54,986 nucleotides of DNA from Ruminococcus sp. (GTDB lineage Bacteria; Bacillota; Clostridia; Oscillospirales; Ruminococcaceae): contig NZ_JAEFAJ010000018.1 in NCBI RefSeq assembly GCF_016287535.1, positions 1-54,986 of the forward strand. The letters run 5' to 3'. Positions 17,506 to 26,265 of the stretch are shown here, one piece after another (the stretch's first letter is position 1; each line of letters begins with the position of its first letter). A program made the position numbers and the translations under genes. The notes below the pieces were generated by a model. The model did no database searches. It had not been told where the DNA came from and saw only the letters and a program-made list of their open reading frames with translations.

Positions 17506-18687
17506 TCAGTGATGGAACAGACGAATGCCTGTAAATGCCATTGCAATGTTATACTTATTGCAGGTCTCGATAACATTGTCGTCGCGGATCGAGCCGCCGG
17601 GTTCTGCGATGTATTCAACGCCGGACTTTTTAGCTCTTTCGATGTTGTCTCCGAAGGGGAAGAAAGCGTCGGAGCCGAGGCATACGCCTGTGTTCTTTGC
17701 GAGCCATGCTTTCTTTTCCTCACGTGTGAATATGGCAGGCTTTACCTTGAATATCCTCTGCCATTCACCCTCGCGGAGAACGTCCTCGTACTCGTCGCCG
17801 ATGTATACATCAATAGCGTTGTCGCGGTCTGCGCGGCGGATATCGTCAACGAACTGCAGTCCCATTACCTGAGGTGACTGTCTCAGCCACCAGTTGTCAG
17901 CCTTCTGACCTGCAAGACGTGTGCAGTGGATACGTGACTGCTGACCTGCTCCGATACCGATAGCCTGTCCGTCCTTGACATAGCATACAGAATTGGACTG
18001 GGTATATTTAAGAGTGATAAGTGAGATAAGGAGGTCATCCTTCTTGTCGTCGGGGATATCCTTGTTGTCTGTAACGATATTTGCGAGAAGCTCGCGGTTT
18101 ATGTCCAGCTCGTTGCGTCCCTGCTCGAAGGAAACTCCGTAAACCTGCTTAGTCTCGATAGGAGCAGGCTTGTAGCTCTCGTCCATCTTGAGTATGCAGT
18201 AGGTGCCCTTTCTCTTTGACTTGAGTATCTCCAGAGCCTCAGGCTCGTAGTCGGGAGCGATAACGCCGTCGGATACCTCACGCTGTATCATTTTAGCGGT
18301 GCATACGTCTACCTTGTCCGAGAGGGCGATGAAGTCGCCGTAGGAGGACATTCTGTCAGCTCCTCTTGCTCTTGCGTAGGCGCTTGCAAGTGGAGTGAGC
18401 TCACCAAGGTCGTCCACCCAGTATATCTTTTTGAGATCGTCGCTGAGCGGTCTGCCGATAGCAGCTCCTGCGGGAGATACGTGCTTGAAAGAGGTGGCTG
18501 CGCACATACCTGTAGCGGCTTTCAGTTCCTTAACGAGCTGCCAGCCGTTGAAGGCGTCAAGCAGGTTTATATATCCGGGCTTTCCGCAGAGCACCTCGAT
18601 AGGGAGCTCGCTGCCGTCAGCCATATAGACTCTTGAAGGCTTCTGATTGGGGTTACAGCCGTATTTTAACTGCATTTCATTTGACAT
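17506..18687 (-). CDS. AICAR transformylase (stand-alone, no cyclohydrolase domain)
   Basis: The 393-residue protein contains only the AICAR formyltransferase part of PurH. It adds the formyl group from 10-formyl-THF to AICAR to give FAICAR. Visible family segments are LKYGCNPNQKPSRVYM, MCAATSFKHVSPAGAAIG, SYGDFIALSDKVDV, IGIGAGQQSRIHCTRLAG and LGSDAFFPFGDNIERAKKSG. The MGS-like IMP cyclohydrolase domain that normally precedes it is absent. That activity is supplied by the PurO gene two genes upstream on the same strand. RBS AAGGAGGA precedes ATG 18687. Confidence 0.95.
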   Translation of the reverse strand: MSNEMQLKYGCNPNQKPSRVYMADGSELPIEVLCGKPGYINLLDAFNGWQLVKELKAATGMCAATSFKHVSPAGAAIGRPLSDDLKKIYWVDDLGELTPLASAYARARGADRMSSYGDFIALSDKVDVCTAKMIQREVSDGVIAPDYEPEALEILKSKRKGTYCILKMDESYKPAPIETKQVYGVSFEQGRNELDINRELLANIVTDNKDIPDDKKDDLLISLITLKYTQSNSVCYVKDGQAIGIGAGQQSRIHCTRLAGQKADNWWLRQSPQVMGLQFVDDIRRADRDNAIDVYIGDEYEDVLREGEWQRIFKVKPAIFTREEKKAWLAKNTGVCLGSDAFFPFGDNIERAKKSGVEYIAEPGGSIRDDNVIETCNKYNIAMAFTGIRLFHH

Positions 18688-18720
18688 TGTTAATGTCCTC
18701 CTTATATTAATTCATAATTC

Positions 18721-19203
18721 TTATGCCTTTTGCTCTGCCTGATTGACTTTTCTTATCCTTTCAAGCTCTTTGCGGATATTGTCAGCCCAGTCTGCATCGT
18801 CGTTGCTTATACGGTACACACGGAAGCCGTTGGCGATACCGTTTTCGTAGACGGACTTTTCGTCGTCCACATGGAGGTCTATGCGGTAAGCCGCAGGATA
18901 TTTCGACGGGAAATTCGCCCTGCCCCTTGCCACTTCTTTTTCGTGGCGGACGGCGTTGACTATGCTGTCTATCCTTATGCCGTAATGCTTGAAGATACCG
19001 TTGATATAGCGCTCCGTTCTGTTGGAGGTAGTGTATATCCACAGCTCTGTATCGGACTTGTTTATCTCCGTGAGAAGCTTCACAGCGCCCTTTCTCAGCT
19101 TGTCCTTGTATAGCTTGTTATACGGGAATTTAAGCTCGGGCTCTGTGGGGACTTCCGCAGGATTTACGAACAGAGTTTCATCAAGATCAAATGATATTTT
19201 CAT
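18721..19203 (-). CDS. HAD-superfamily hydrolase
   Basis: The 160-residue protein has the HAD motif I at its very start (MKISFDLDETLF), motif II in LWIYTTSNRTERY and the later conserved acidic pair in DLHVDDEKSVYENG. It is a small phosphatase-like protein with unknown substrate. The start at 19203 puts motif I at the N-terminus as usual. An in-frame GTG at 19233 overlaps the PurO stop as GTGA and could permit translational coupling, so the start is uncertain. Its position between the PurO and transformylase genes suggests a nucleotide or phosphoribosyl substrate, but this is inference only. Confidence 0.8.
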   Translation of the reverse strand: MKISFDLDETLFVNPAEVPTEPELKFPYNKLYKDKLRKGAVKLLTEINKSDTELWIYTTSNRTERYINGIFKHYGIRIDSIVNAVRHEKEVARGRANFPSKYPAAYRIDLHVDDEKSVYENGIANGFRVYRISNDDADWADNIRKELERIRKVNQAEQKA

Positions 19204-19229
19204 AATGATTAAGCCGAAAGGCGGCGTTA

Positions 19230-19943
19230 TCACTTGTTCTTGTTTACGATACGTGTCTCCTCGGTATTGGAATCAAGGTTCACGTAGCGGACAAAGAGAG
19301 ATACCTTATTGTCGGCATTGAGATTGTTCCAGAGCATATCAGTGAACTCGTCAATGCTGCCGCTTATGCTAACGAGCTTTGGCTCGCCCTCAAAGCTGGG
19401 CAGGGGAGAACCGTCGCCCATATAGGTGTGTATGAAGTGTCCCTCGCCTGCGATGGGGTTATTATAGCTGAAGGTGAATCTCTGACATGAAGAGGGATCA
19501 CCGTTTGCGCTTTTCAGTATTGACATAGCGTAGTTGAAGCCCTCGCCGCCGAAGCGGAGTATTCCGGAGATACGGGGAGTATAGTTGGGAGCGTCGTCCT
19601 CGAACTCTCTTGTGCGGAGAGCCTGCTCAAAGGTGTACTGCTTGTCCATGAGCTCGTAGATAGTGTCGGTCTGGTCGCCGTTTGTAACGATGAGCTTGTT
19701 GCCGAGAACTCTTACGGGAGCGTATATGATAAGGTGCGGATCAGTGAGCTTTGAAGGATCGAATGCCTCTGTGCGTATGCCCTTTCCGTCCTCAATGAAT
19801 ACGCGGTTGCGGCTGTTCTCGCTCCTGCCCATGATGAAGTATGCTGTTACGGCGTACTTTCCGCAGTCGGACTTGCCGATGACGATACCTCTTCCGGGGT
19901 AAGCGTTTGTGCTGAGTTCCTTTGCAAGATCAAGCTTTTTCAT
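19230..19943 (-). CDS. purO: IMP cyclohydrolase, archaeal PurO type
   Basis: The 237-residue protein resembles the PurO family, first known from archaea, which closes FAICAR to IMP. Family-like segments are the N-terminal YPGRGIVIGKSDCGKYAVTAYFIMGRSENSRNRVF (split over residues 16-50), IIYAPVRVLGNKLIVTNGDQTD and ERFTFSYNNP-type and GEGHFIHTYMGDG stretches. RBS GAAAGGAG precedes the ATG. It complements the stand-alone transformylase encoded downstream, so together the two replace bifunctional PurH. Confidence 0.9.
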   Translation of the reverse strand: MKKLDLAKELSTNAYPGRGIVIGKSDCGKYAVTAYFIMGRSENSRNRVFIEDGKGIRTEAFDPSKLTDPHLIIYAPVRVLGNKLIVTNGDQTDTIYELMDKQYTFEQALRTREFEDDAPNYTPRISGILRFGGEGFNYAMSILKSANGDPSSCQRFTFSYNNPIAGEGHFIHTYMGDGSPLPSFEGEPKLVSISGSIDEFTDMLWNNLNADNKVSLFVRYVNLDSNTEETRIVNKNK

Positions 19944-19974
19944 AATAATAACTCCTTTCGGGTAATGTATGATA

Positions 19975-20538
19975 TCAGTATCTTAAAATAAGCGTGAGTA
20001 TGAAGTCTGTTACAACTATCACCAGCACCGCAAGTGTGATGATGTTGAGAGTCTTGGGTTTCGGCTTTGCAAGAAGCCAGTTGTAGAAGGGCTGAACGAA
20101 GTACATGAAAAGTATTCCGCCCATGCCGAACCTCAGAGAAGGGGAAAGCGCTATCCTTGCCTGAAAGTTTATATCATAGTCCGCATAGGTATCCCACGGC
20201 CAGCCGCCTGTGAAATATTCAAGGATATACGTGCCTGCCAGCTCCACAGCCGTAGCGACTGCCATGGAGCCGAAGAATATTATGAACGGCCGTGATATCT
20301 GTAAAAGAAGTCCGCCTTCCTTTTTCATGAACTTTGAGAAGAACAGCAGGAACAGCAGCGCTCCCACAGCGTATATCGGACAGTAAGGTCCGAACATTAT
20401 CCCAAGATTTGTGAAACCCCATTTATAGACCACTACTTCGAGAAAGACCTCGTAGCACCAGCCCAGTACAGCATACATCCAGAAACACAGGAACAGCTTC
20501 TGAATGGTCTGCTTTTCCAATAATTCCTTTATTTTCAT
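19975..20538 (-). CDS. CmpB-type (PF06541-like) membrane protein, copy 2
   Basis: The 187-residue protein has five or so hydrophobic helices and matches the family annotated as putative ABC transporter permease CmpB. It shows FLCFWMYAVLGWCYEVFLE, NLGIMFGPYCPIYAVGALL and ALSPSLRFGMGGILFMYFVQPF. No ATPase partner is next to it, so true transport activity is unproven. It follows a close paralogue (20555-21175) by 16 bases, evidently a tandem duplication. Confidence 0.8.
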   Translation of the reverse strand: MKIKELLEKQTIQKLFLCFWMYAVLGWCYEVFLEVVVYKWGFTNLGIMFGPYCPIYAVGALLFLLFFSKFMKKEGGLLLQISRPFIIFFGSMAVATAVELAGTYILEYFTGGWPWDTYADYDINFQARIALSPSLRFGMGGILFMYFVQPFYNWLLAKPKPKTLNIITLAVLVIVVTDFILTLILRY

Positions 20539-20554
20539 GTTTTTATGCCTCGTA

Positions 20555-21175
20555 TTATGTTATAGCTGCGATGTGATGAATGAATACAGCGGCTTCTGCT
20601 AATTTCGGAGTGTAGCCTGTGGCCTTTGTGAATATAAAGTCCGTGAGAACTATAACCAGCACAGCAAGCGTGATGATATTGAGAGTTCTGCGTTTCGGCT
20701 TTGCAAGAAGCCAGTCAAAGAATGGCTGTACTAAATACATGAACAGCCAGCCGCCCAGTCCGAAGCGTAAGGACGTACTGAGAGCGATACGAGCCTGAAA
20801 GTTGTATTTGTACCGCGCGTATGTCTGCCACGGCCATGAGCCCGTTGTTGCTTCGAGTATGTAGGTAGCTATCAGCTCCACAAGGGTGGCTATTGCCATA
20901 CAGCCGAGGAAGATAAGCATCGGTTTGACTATATTCAGCCATTTCACGTCCTTTTTCTTCATTAGCCTGCTGAAGCACAGCAGGAACAGAAGTGCTCCCA
21001 CGCCGTATATGGGACAGTAGGGGCCGAACATATTGCCCCTGTTGTGAAACCCCCATTTATAGACCACTGTTTCGAGGAATACCTCGTAGCACCAGCCCAG
21101 TACCGCATACATCCAGAAGCAGAGAAACAGCTTCTGAACGGTCTGTTTTTCAAATAATTCCTTTATCTTTGCCAT
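20555..21175 (-). CDS. CmpB-type (PF06541-like) membrane protein, copy 1
   Basis: The 206-residue protein is the close paralogue of the next gene; the two share nearly identical openings (KIKELxEKQTxQKLFLCFWM) and the GPYCPIYxVGALLFLL segment. It differs by a longer C-terminus (TPKLAEAAVFIHHIAAIT). The helices are conserved, while the middle part (residues ~75-140) diverges most. It begins 3 bases after purN on the same strand, so it is very likely co-transcribed with the purine genes. Confidence 0.8.
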   Translation of the reverse strand: MAKIKELFEKQTVQKLFLCFWMYAVLGWCYEVFLETVVYKWGFHNRGNMFGPYCPIYGVGALLFLLCFSRLMKKKDVKWLNIVKPMLIFLGCMAIATLVELIATYILEATTGSWPWQTYARYKYNFQARIALSTSLRFGLGGWLFMYLVQPFFDWLLAKPKRRTLNIITLAVLVIVLTDFIFTKATGYTPKLAEAAVFIHHIAAIT

Positions 21176-21178
21176 ATG

Positions 21179-21802
21179 TCACTTTACGTAAGCCTTTCCG
21201 TCGCGTATCTCTATCCTGTCCTGACAGAAGAGGGAAACGGCTTCGGGAAGCAGCTTCCACTCGACGTTTTCCATGATACGGCGCTGGAGTATCTCAGGAG
21301 TATCATCGTTTTCCACGTTGACTGTGCCCTGAAGTATGATAGCGCCTGCGTCGGCTTTTTCATTTACGAAATGTATGGTCGCGCCGCTGACCTTTACTCC
21401 GTAGGCAAGGACAGCCTCATGGACCTTGAGTCCGTAGAAGCCCTCGCCGCAGAAGGAGGGTATGAGCGCAGGGTGGACATTGATTATCTTATAGGCGTAT
21501 GCCTTTGTCACGCACTGATCAAGGATCGTCATAAATCCTGCCAGCACCACAAGGTCTGCTTTTTCTTCATTGAGAGCTTCAAGTATCGCCTCACTGTAGC
21601 TGACGCTGGAGGCGTATTCCCTTCGCGGTATCACTCTTGCGGGGATACCGTTGTTCGCAGCGCGTTCAAGTGCGTAAGCGTCAGGCTTTGAGGAGATCAC
21701 ACAGGTGATCTTTCCGTTTTTTATCTTACCTGATTTTTCGGCGTCGATAAGCGCCTGCAGGTTAGTGCCGCCGCCCGATACGAGCACGACTATATTCTTC
21801 AT
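21179..21802 (-). CDS. purN: Phosphoribosylglycinamide formyltransferase
   Basis: PurN formylates GAR with 10-formyl-THF, the third purine step. The 207-residue protein has NIVVLVSGGGTNLQALID at the N-terminus, the catalytic INVHPALIPSF segment and the HFVNEKADAGAIILQGTV segment with the conserved Asp. Length is typical. RBS AGGAGGT lies close to ATG 21802. It sits in the purine cluster after the expansin gene and just before the CmpB pair. Confidence 0.97.
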   Translation of the reverse strand: MKNIVVLVSGGGTNLQALIDAEKSGKIKNGKITCVISSKPDAYALERAANNGIPARVIPRREYASSVSYSEAILEALNEEKADLVVLAGFMTILDQCVTKAYAYKIINVHPALIPSFCGEGFYGLKVHEAVLAYGVKVSGATIHFVNEKADAGAIILQGTVNVENDDTPEILQRRIMENVEWKLLPEAVSLFCQDRIEIRDGKAYVK

Positions 21803-21864
21803 TGATGGTACCTCCTGTTTACTGTATCAAAAGAACGATAGCGCCGGGAGAAAGCTTCACCCTG

Positions 21865-22746
21865 TTATTCCGGGAACTGAACGTGTCCCTGGATTATCTC
21901 CGTATCGTCGTAGGAAAGAGGAATGTCTTTATCTATGACTACCTGACCGTAGATATCCGTTATACGGAAGGTGAAGGGACCCTTGCCCATGTTGCGGGAT
22001 TCAAAGTAATTGTAGGGACGGCGCGGTATCTCGACAAATTCGCCGTTTTCATCGAGGTATTCCAGCTTAGTGATGGGGTAGCGGTGATTGCGCACCTGTA
22101 CTCCGCACCAGAACTCCGTGCTGCCCTCCTTGTACTTGAAGGATATAGGAGCATTCTCAGCAGTATCAAGGGGGACTATCTTCCAGCTTACGGGAACTCT
22201 GCCCTTCTCCACCGGAGCGATGAGGGGGAAAGCGTCCGTATACAGGTCGAGGTCGCCCTTTTTGCCTTCGGGGAGCTCGTCCGTTACGAGCATATTTATA
22301 GTGCCCAGCTCGCCTGTTACCTCAAGATATGCGCCTGCCAGCTGCGCCTCGTTGTAGTCGGCGTGATTCATTGCGACTATCCAGTAGTCGTGGGAAACAG
22401 GGTCAAGCATGGCGTGGCCTCCGGTATATCCGCCGCCGTAGAATGTACCCTCGCCGGTATGTACCGTGTCCTTGGGTTCAAGGATACAGCTCTCGTCGAT
22501 AGGATAGTCCGGTATCTCGAATTCAGCGGGAGTTTTGCCGTTGACGCCCAGCAGGAACTTCTGGAGAGCGTTTATTTCCGCCCTTGATATCTCCGTGTTC
22601 TTTCGCGCGGAGATCATATCGAAGCAGTCCACAGTTCCGTCTGAGTTGTAGTCCATGTCGATATTGCCGGCTGCGCCGGTGTATACCGGGTTTGCCGCAA
22701 GAATCGCGCAGGCGATCCCGGCAGCCAAGAATTTACGTATTTTCAT
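21865..22746 (-). CDS. Secreted expansin-like protein with partial dockerin
   Basis: The 293-residue protein has a signal peptide (KIRKFLAAGIACAILAANPVYTGAAG). A dockerin-like segment follows with one calcium loop (DMDYNSDGTVDCFDM) and a second helix (EINALQKFLLGV) that lacks a loop. The rest looks like a bacterial expansin of the YoaJ/EXLX1 type. A double-psi barrel is indicated by GTFYGGGYTGGHAML, AGAYLEVTG, VTDELPEGKKGDLDLYTDAF and GRVPVSWKIV, and a beta-sandwich cellulose-binding domain by the C-terminal part. Expansins loosen plant cell walls without hydrolysis. The start at 22746 has RBS GGTGATG. It lies oddly between purM and purN on the same strand. Confidence 0.88.
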   Translation of the reverse strand: MKIRKFLAAGIACAILAANPVYTGAAGNIDMDYNSDGTVDCFDMISARKNTEISRAEINALQKFLLGVNGKTPAEFEIPDYPIDESCILEPKDTVHTGEGTFYGGGYTGGHAMLDPVSHDYWIVAMNHADYNEAQLAGAYLEVTGELGTINMLVTDELPEGKKGDLDLYTDAFPLIAPVEKGRVPVSWKIVPLDTAENAPISFKYKEGSTEFWCGVQVRNHRYPITKLEYLDENGEFVEIPRRPYNYFESRNMGKGPFTFRITDIYGQVVIDKDIPLSYDDTEIIQGHVQFPE

Positions 22747-22874
22747 AAACATCACCGTCTTTGATTAAATTGTTCCAAACCACATATCCCTTTTGAGTCT
22801 GATAGCATCAAGGCGTTGTATTCGGATAATTTACGCGGCTGCTGCTATGATGTTCGGTTAAGTATATTGCTGTA

Positions 22875-23912
22875 TCAGCAGATGATAACGCCCTCTTCGG
22901 ATTCAACGAGCTCGCCGAGCACATAAGCGTCCTCGCCGGCAGCCTTTACAGCTGCTATAGCCTTGTCAGCGTCGTTCCTGTCAACGGATACTACCATGCC
23001 GACGCCCATATTGAAGGTGTTGAACATATCTCTCTCCGGGATATCGCCTGTTCTGCGTATGAGATCGAATATGGGGAGCACCTGCACTGCGTTCCTTTCA
23101 ATCTTTGCTGCAAGGTTCTTAGGGAGAGAACGGGGTATGTTCTCGTAGAAGCCGCCTCCTGTGATATGGGATATGGACTTTACCTTAACAGCGTCAAGCA
23201 GGCTCTTTACAGCCTTTACGTATATACGTGTGGGAGTGAGCAGACATTCGCCGAGAGAAGTTCCGAGGTCATTGAAGTGCATTTTGAGGTTCTGCTCGTT
23301 TACGTCGAATACTCTTCTTACCAGTGAGAAGCCGTTGGAGTGAACGCCGCTGGACTTGATAGCGATGAGTACGTCGCCAGCCTTCTGTGTATCGGGCTGG
23401 AGGATCTTGTCCTTGTCAACAACACCGACTGAGAAGCCTGCAAGGTCGTATTCGTCCTCTGGCATGAGACCGGGGTGCTCGGCGGTCTCGCCGCCTATGA
23501 GTGCGCATTCAGCCTGAACGCAGCCCTCAGCAACGCCTGATACTATAGTTGCGATCTTCTCTGGGTAGTTCTTGCCGCAGGCGATATAATCAAGGAAGAA
23601 CTGGGGCTTTGCGCCGCAGCAGATTATATCGTTCACACACATGGCAACGCAGTCGATACCTACAGTATCGTGCTTGTCCATGATGAAGGCGAGCTTTATC
23701 TTTGTTCCGACGCCGTCGGTGCCCGAAACGAGTACAGGCTTGCTGATACCTGTCATATCGAGCTCGAAGAGACCGCCGAAGCCGCCGATGCCAGAGAGAG
23801 TGCCCTTTATCATGGTGCGGGCGATATGCTCCTTCATCAGCTCAACTGACTTGTAGCCGGCGGTAACGTCAACGCCTGCCTTCTTGTAGCTTTCGGAAAA
23901 ACTGTTGTTCAT
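22875..23912 (-). CDS. purM: Phosphoribosylformylglycinamidine cyclo-ligase
   Basis: PurM closes FGAM to AIR with ATP. The 345-residue protein has [19 protein letters not shown], the [12 protein letters not shown] and [16 protein letters not shown] nucleotide-binding segments, and [22 protein letters not shown]. It also has [35 protein letters not shown] and [13 protein letters not shown]. Length is normal. A palindromic repeat of 70 bases separates it from the PurF-like gene upstream. Confidence 0.98.
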   Translation of the reverse strand: MNNSFSESYKKAGVDVTAGYKSVELMKEHIARTMIKGTLSGIGGFGGLFELDMTGISKPVLVSGTDGVGTKIKLAFIMDKHDTVGIDCVAMCVNDIICCGAKPQFFLDYIACGKNYPEKIATIVSGVAEGCVQAECALIGGETAEHPGLMPEDEYDLAGFSVGVVDKDKILQPDTQKAGDVLIAIKSSGVHSNGFSLVRRVFDVNEQNLKMHFNDLGTSLGECLLTPTRIYVKAVKSLLDAVKVKSISHITGGGFYENIPRSLPKNLAAKIERNAVQVLPIFDLIRRTGDIPERDMFNTFNMGVGMVVSVDRNDADKAIAAVKAAGEDAYVLGELVESEEGVIIC

Positions 23913-23934
23913 TAATTTACCTCCATGACATAAA

Positions 23935-24006
23935 TGCAGGGGACGACGTCCTCGGCGTCCCGCAAAGAGTATATATTCACGGGCTGCCGAGGACGCCAGC
24001 CTCTAC
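23935..24006. repeat. Palindromic repeat element between the purF-like gene and purM
   Basis: Two arms (23935-23962 and 23980-24006) form an imperfect inverted repeat around an AT-rich centre. Each carries the core GTCCTCGGC or its complement GCCGAGGAC. The left arm resembles 13067-13094 (24 of 28 bases by eye). This suggests a small mobile or REP-like family in this genome. Confidence 0.78.
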
Positions 24007-24021
24007 ATAGGTTACAATAGA

Positions 24022-25446
24022 TTATTCCTTGCCGTTCCAGCAGTATGTGCAGAGACCGCAGGAGTTGAGTCCCACTGCCTTTTCAGTGCCCTCAAGTGTC
24101 TGGAATTCAAGTGAGGTAAGGCGGAGCCTCTTGCATATCTCATCTCTGAGCCTGCGTCCTCTTTCTGTTGCGGAATTGCTGTACTCCTCGATATGTCTTA
24201 CGCCTACGGGACCTTCAAATTCGTCGATTATCTGACGGGCGATAAGCTCCATCTCCGAGGTGCTGCGGGAGAAGTTGAGGTACTTGCAGCCGTACATTAT
24301 AGGTGGACAGGCAGAGCGCATATGGACTTCCTTTGCGCCGTGCTCATAGAGGAATTCCACTGTTTCCCTCATCTGTGTTCCTCTTACTATACTGTCATCG
24401 ACGAAGAGGAGCTTTTTGCCGCTGATAAGCTCATGTACTGGTATGAGCTTCATTTTAGCCACCTGATTTCTCATGCTCTGATTTGTTGGCATGAAGCTTC
24501 TCGGCCAAGTGGGGGTATACTTTATGAATGGTCTCGCAAAGGGTATGCCACTCTTGTTTGCATAGCCGATAGCGTGGGGAGTTCCGGAATCAGGTACTCC
24601 GCATATATAGTCAACATCGGGAAGTCTGCCGTTCTTTATGTCGTTCTCAGCCATTATCTCGCCGTTGCGGGTACGCATTACCTCTACGTTTACGCCCTCG
24701 TATACGGCGTTGGGGTATCCGTAGTAGGTCCAGAGGAAGGTGCATATCTTCATCTTTGAGGGATCTCCCTCAGCGATGGTTTTGCACTCGTCAGAGGTGA
24801 GCTCAGCTATCTCGCCGGGAGAAAGCTCCTTGTATGTGGTGTAGCCAAGCTTCTGGAAAGCGAAAGACTCTGTCGAAAGGCAGAAGCCGTCGCTTCTCTT
24901 GCCTATGATAATAGGAAGTCTGCCGTACTGGTCCCTTGCGGCGATTATGCTTTTCTCAGTCAGAATGATAAGGGACATGGTGCCCTCAATTTTTGACTGT
25001 GCATAGCGTATACCGTCAACGAAGGAATCCTTCTGTGCGATAAGAGCGCCGATAAGGTCGCCGGAGTTGATATTTCCGCTGCTCATCGACTCAAAATTAG
25101 CGCAGCCTTTTTCAAGAAGCTCGTTAACGAGGGCGTCGGCGTTGCGGATTATACCTACTGAGCATATCGCGTAGATACCGAGCTTTGAGCGGACAAGTAT
25201 CGGCTGAGGGTCCGTATCGCTGATACAGCCGATACAGAGCTTGCCGCGCATAGTAACAACATCGTCTTCAAATTTGGTACGGAAGGGGGAATTCTCGATA
25301 CTGTGGATATTTCTCTGGAATCCGTGCTCCTCCGACCAAGAGGTCATACCTCCGCGTCTTGTGCCGAGGTGTGAATGATAGTCAGTTCCGAAAAAAACGT
25401 CGGTAACGCAGTCATTTTTTGAAGCTGCTCCAAAAAAACCGCCCAT
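24022..25446 (-). CDS. purF: PurF-like amidophosphoribosyltransferase without N-terminal Cys
   Basis: The 474-residue protein has the PurF layout: an Ntn-type glutaminase domain with GTDYHSHLGTRRGGM and IHSIENSPFRTKF, then a phosphoribosyltransferase domain with the PRPP motif LLFVDDSIVRGTQ. In canonical PurF the residue after Met is the catalytic Cys; here the protein starts MGGFFGAASKNDC and has Gly there. The start is firm: a GGGAG RBS lies upstream and purC ends 3 bases before. A Cys-rich end (CGLCTYCWNGKE) may bind metal or an iron-sulfur cluster, as some PurF proteins do. It may use free ammonia or be a specialised paralogue. Confidence 0.88.
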   Translation of the reverse strand: MGGFFGAASKNDCVTDVFFGTDYHSHLGTRRGGMTSWSEEHGFQRNIHSIENSPFRTKFEDDVVTMRGKLCIGCISDTDPQPILVRSKLGIYAICSVGIIRNADALVNELLEKGCANFESMSSGNINSGDLIGALIAQKDSFVDGIRYAQSKIEGTMSLIILTEKSIIAARDQYGRLPIIIGKRSDGFCLSTESFAFQKLGYTTYKELSPGEIAELTSDECKTIAEGDPSKMKICTFLWTYYGYPNAVYEGVNVEVMRTRNGEIMAENDIKNGRLPDVDYICGVPDSGTPHAIGYANKSGIPFARPFIKYTPTWPRSFMPTNQSMRNQVAKMKLIPVHELISGKKLLFVDDSIVRGTQMRETVEFLYEHGAKEVHMRSACPPIMYGCKYLNFSRSTSEMELIARQIIDEFEGPVGVRHIEEYSNSATERGRRLRDEICKRLRLTSLEFQTLEGTEKAVGLNSCGLCTYCWNGKE

Positions 25447-25449
25447 ATT

Positions 25450-26169
25450 TTATTCTCCCATCAGTCTCTTCATGATTTCCTGATATGCTTCTTCAACGCC
25501 GCCCATATCTCTGCGGAAGCGGTCCTTGTCCAGCTTCTCGTGGGTGGTCGAATCCCAGAAGCGGCAGGTATCGGGAGAGATCTCGTCAGCGAGGATTATT
25601 GTTCCGTCAGCGGACTTGCCAAACTCTATCTTGAAGTCGATAAGGTCGATATTGAGTCCCTTGAAGAACTTTACCATGAACTCATTTACCTTGAAAGCGT
25701 ACTTCGAGATAGTGTCGATATCCTCCTTTGTTGCGATACCGAGAGCGAGCGCATAGTAGTCGTTGATGAAGGGATCGCCGAGATCGTCGTTCTTGTAGCT
25801 GAATTCAAGGATCGGACAGAGGAGCTTTCTGCCTTCTTCAACACCCATTCTCTTTGAGAAGCTGCCGGCAGCAACATTTCTTATGATGACCTCAAGGGGA
25901 ACGATGGAAACCTTCTTGACGATAGTTTCGCGGTCGCTTATCTCCTCTACAAGATGAGTGGGAACGCCTTCCTTTTCGAGCATTTTGAACATATAATTGG
26001 TCATCTTGTTATTGATGACGCCCTTACCAGTGATAGTGCCCTTCTTCTCACCGTTGAACGCTGTAGCGTCGTCCTTGTAGTCAACGATAACGAGGTTAGG
26101 ATCGTTTGTGGCAAAGACCTTCTTTGCCTTGCCCTCATAGAGCTGTTCCTTCTTTTCGATGTTTGACAT
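25450..26169 (-). CDS. purC: SAICAR synthetase
   Basis: PurC couples aspartate to CAIR to give SAICAR. The 239-residue protein has [65 protein letters not shown] and [14 protein letters not shown], all typical. The start at 26169 has RBS AAGGAGGAA; the longer frame to 26214 lacks one. It is followed directly by the purF-like gene with a 3-base gap. Confidence 0.98.
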   Translation of the reverse strand: MSNIEKKEQLYEGKAKKVFATNDPNLVIVDYKDDATAFNGEKKGTITGKGVINNKMTNYMFKMLEKEGVPTHLVEEISDRETIVKKVSIVPLEVIIRNVAAGSFSKRMGVEEGRKLLCPILEFSYKNDDLGDPFINDYYALALGIATKEDIDTISKYAFKVNEFMVKFFKGLNIDLIDFKIEFGKSADGTIILADEISPDTCRFWDSTTHEKLDKDRFRRDMGGVEEAYQEIMKRLMGE

Positions 26170-26265
26170 TTTAAAATTCCTCCTTGAGAATTGTTTGAAT
26201 GAATATATATGCAATTCCGCATCATCGCGGAGATTGTAGGCTTTACCGCTTATGCGCCGTGCTGA

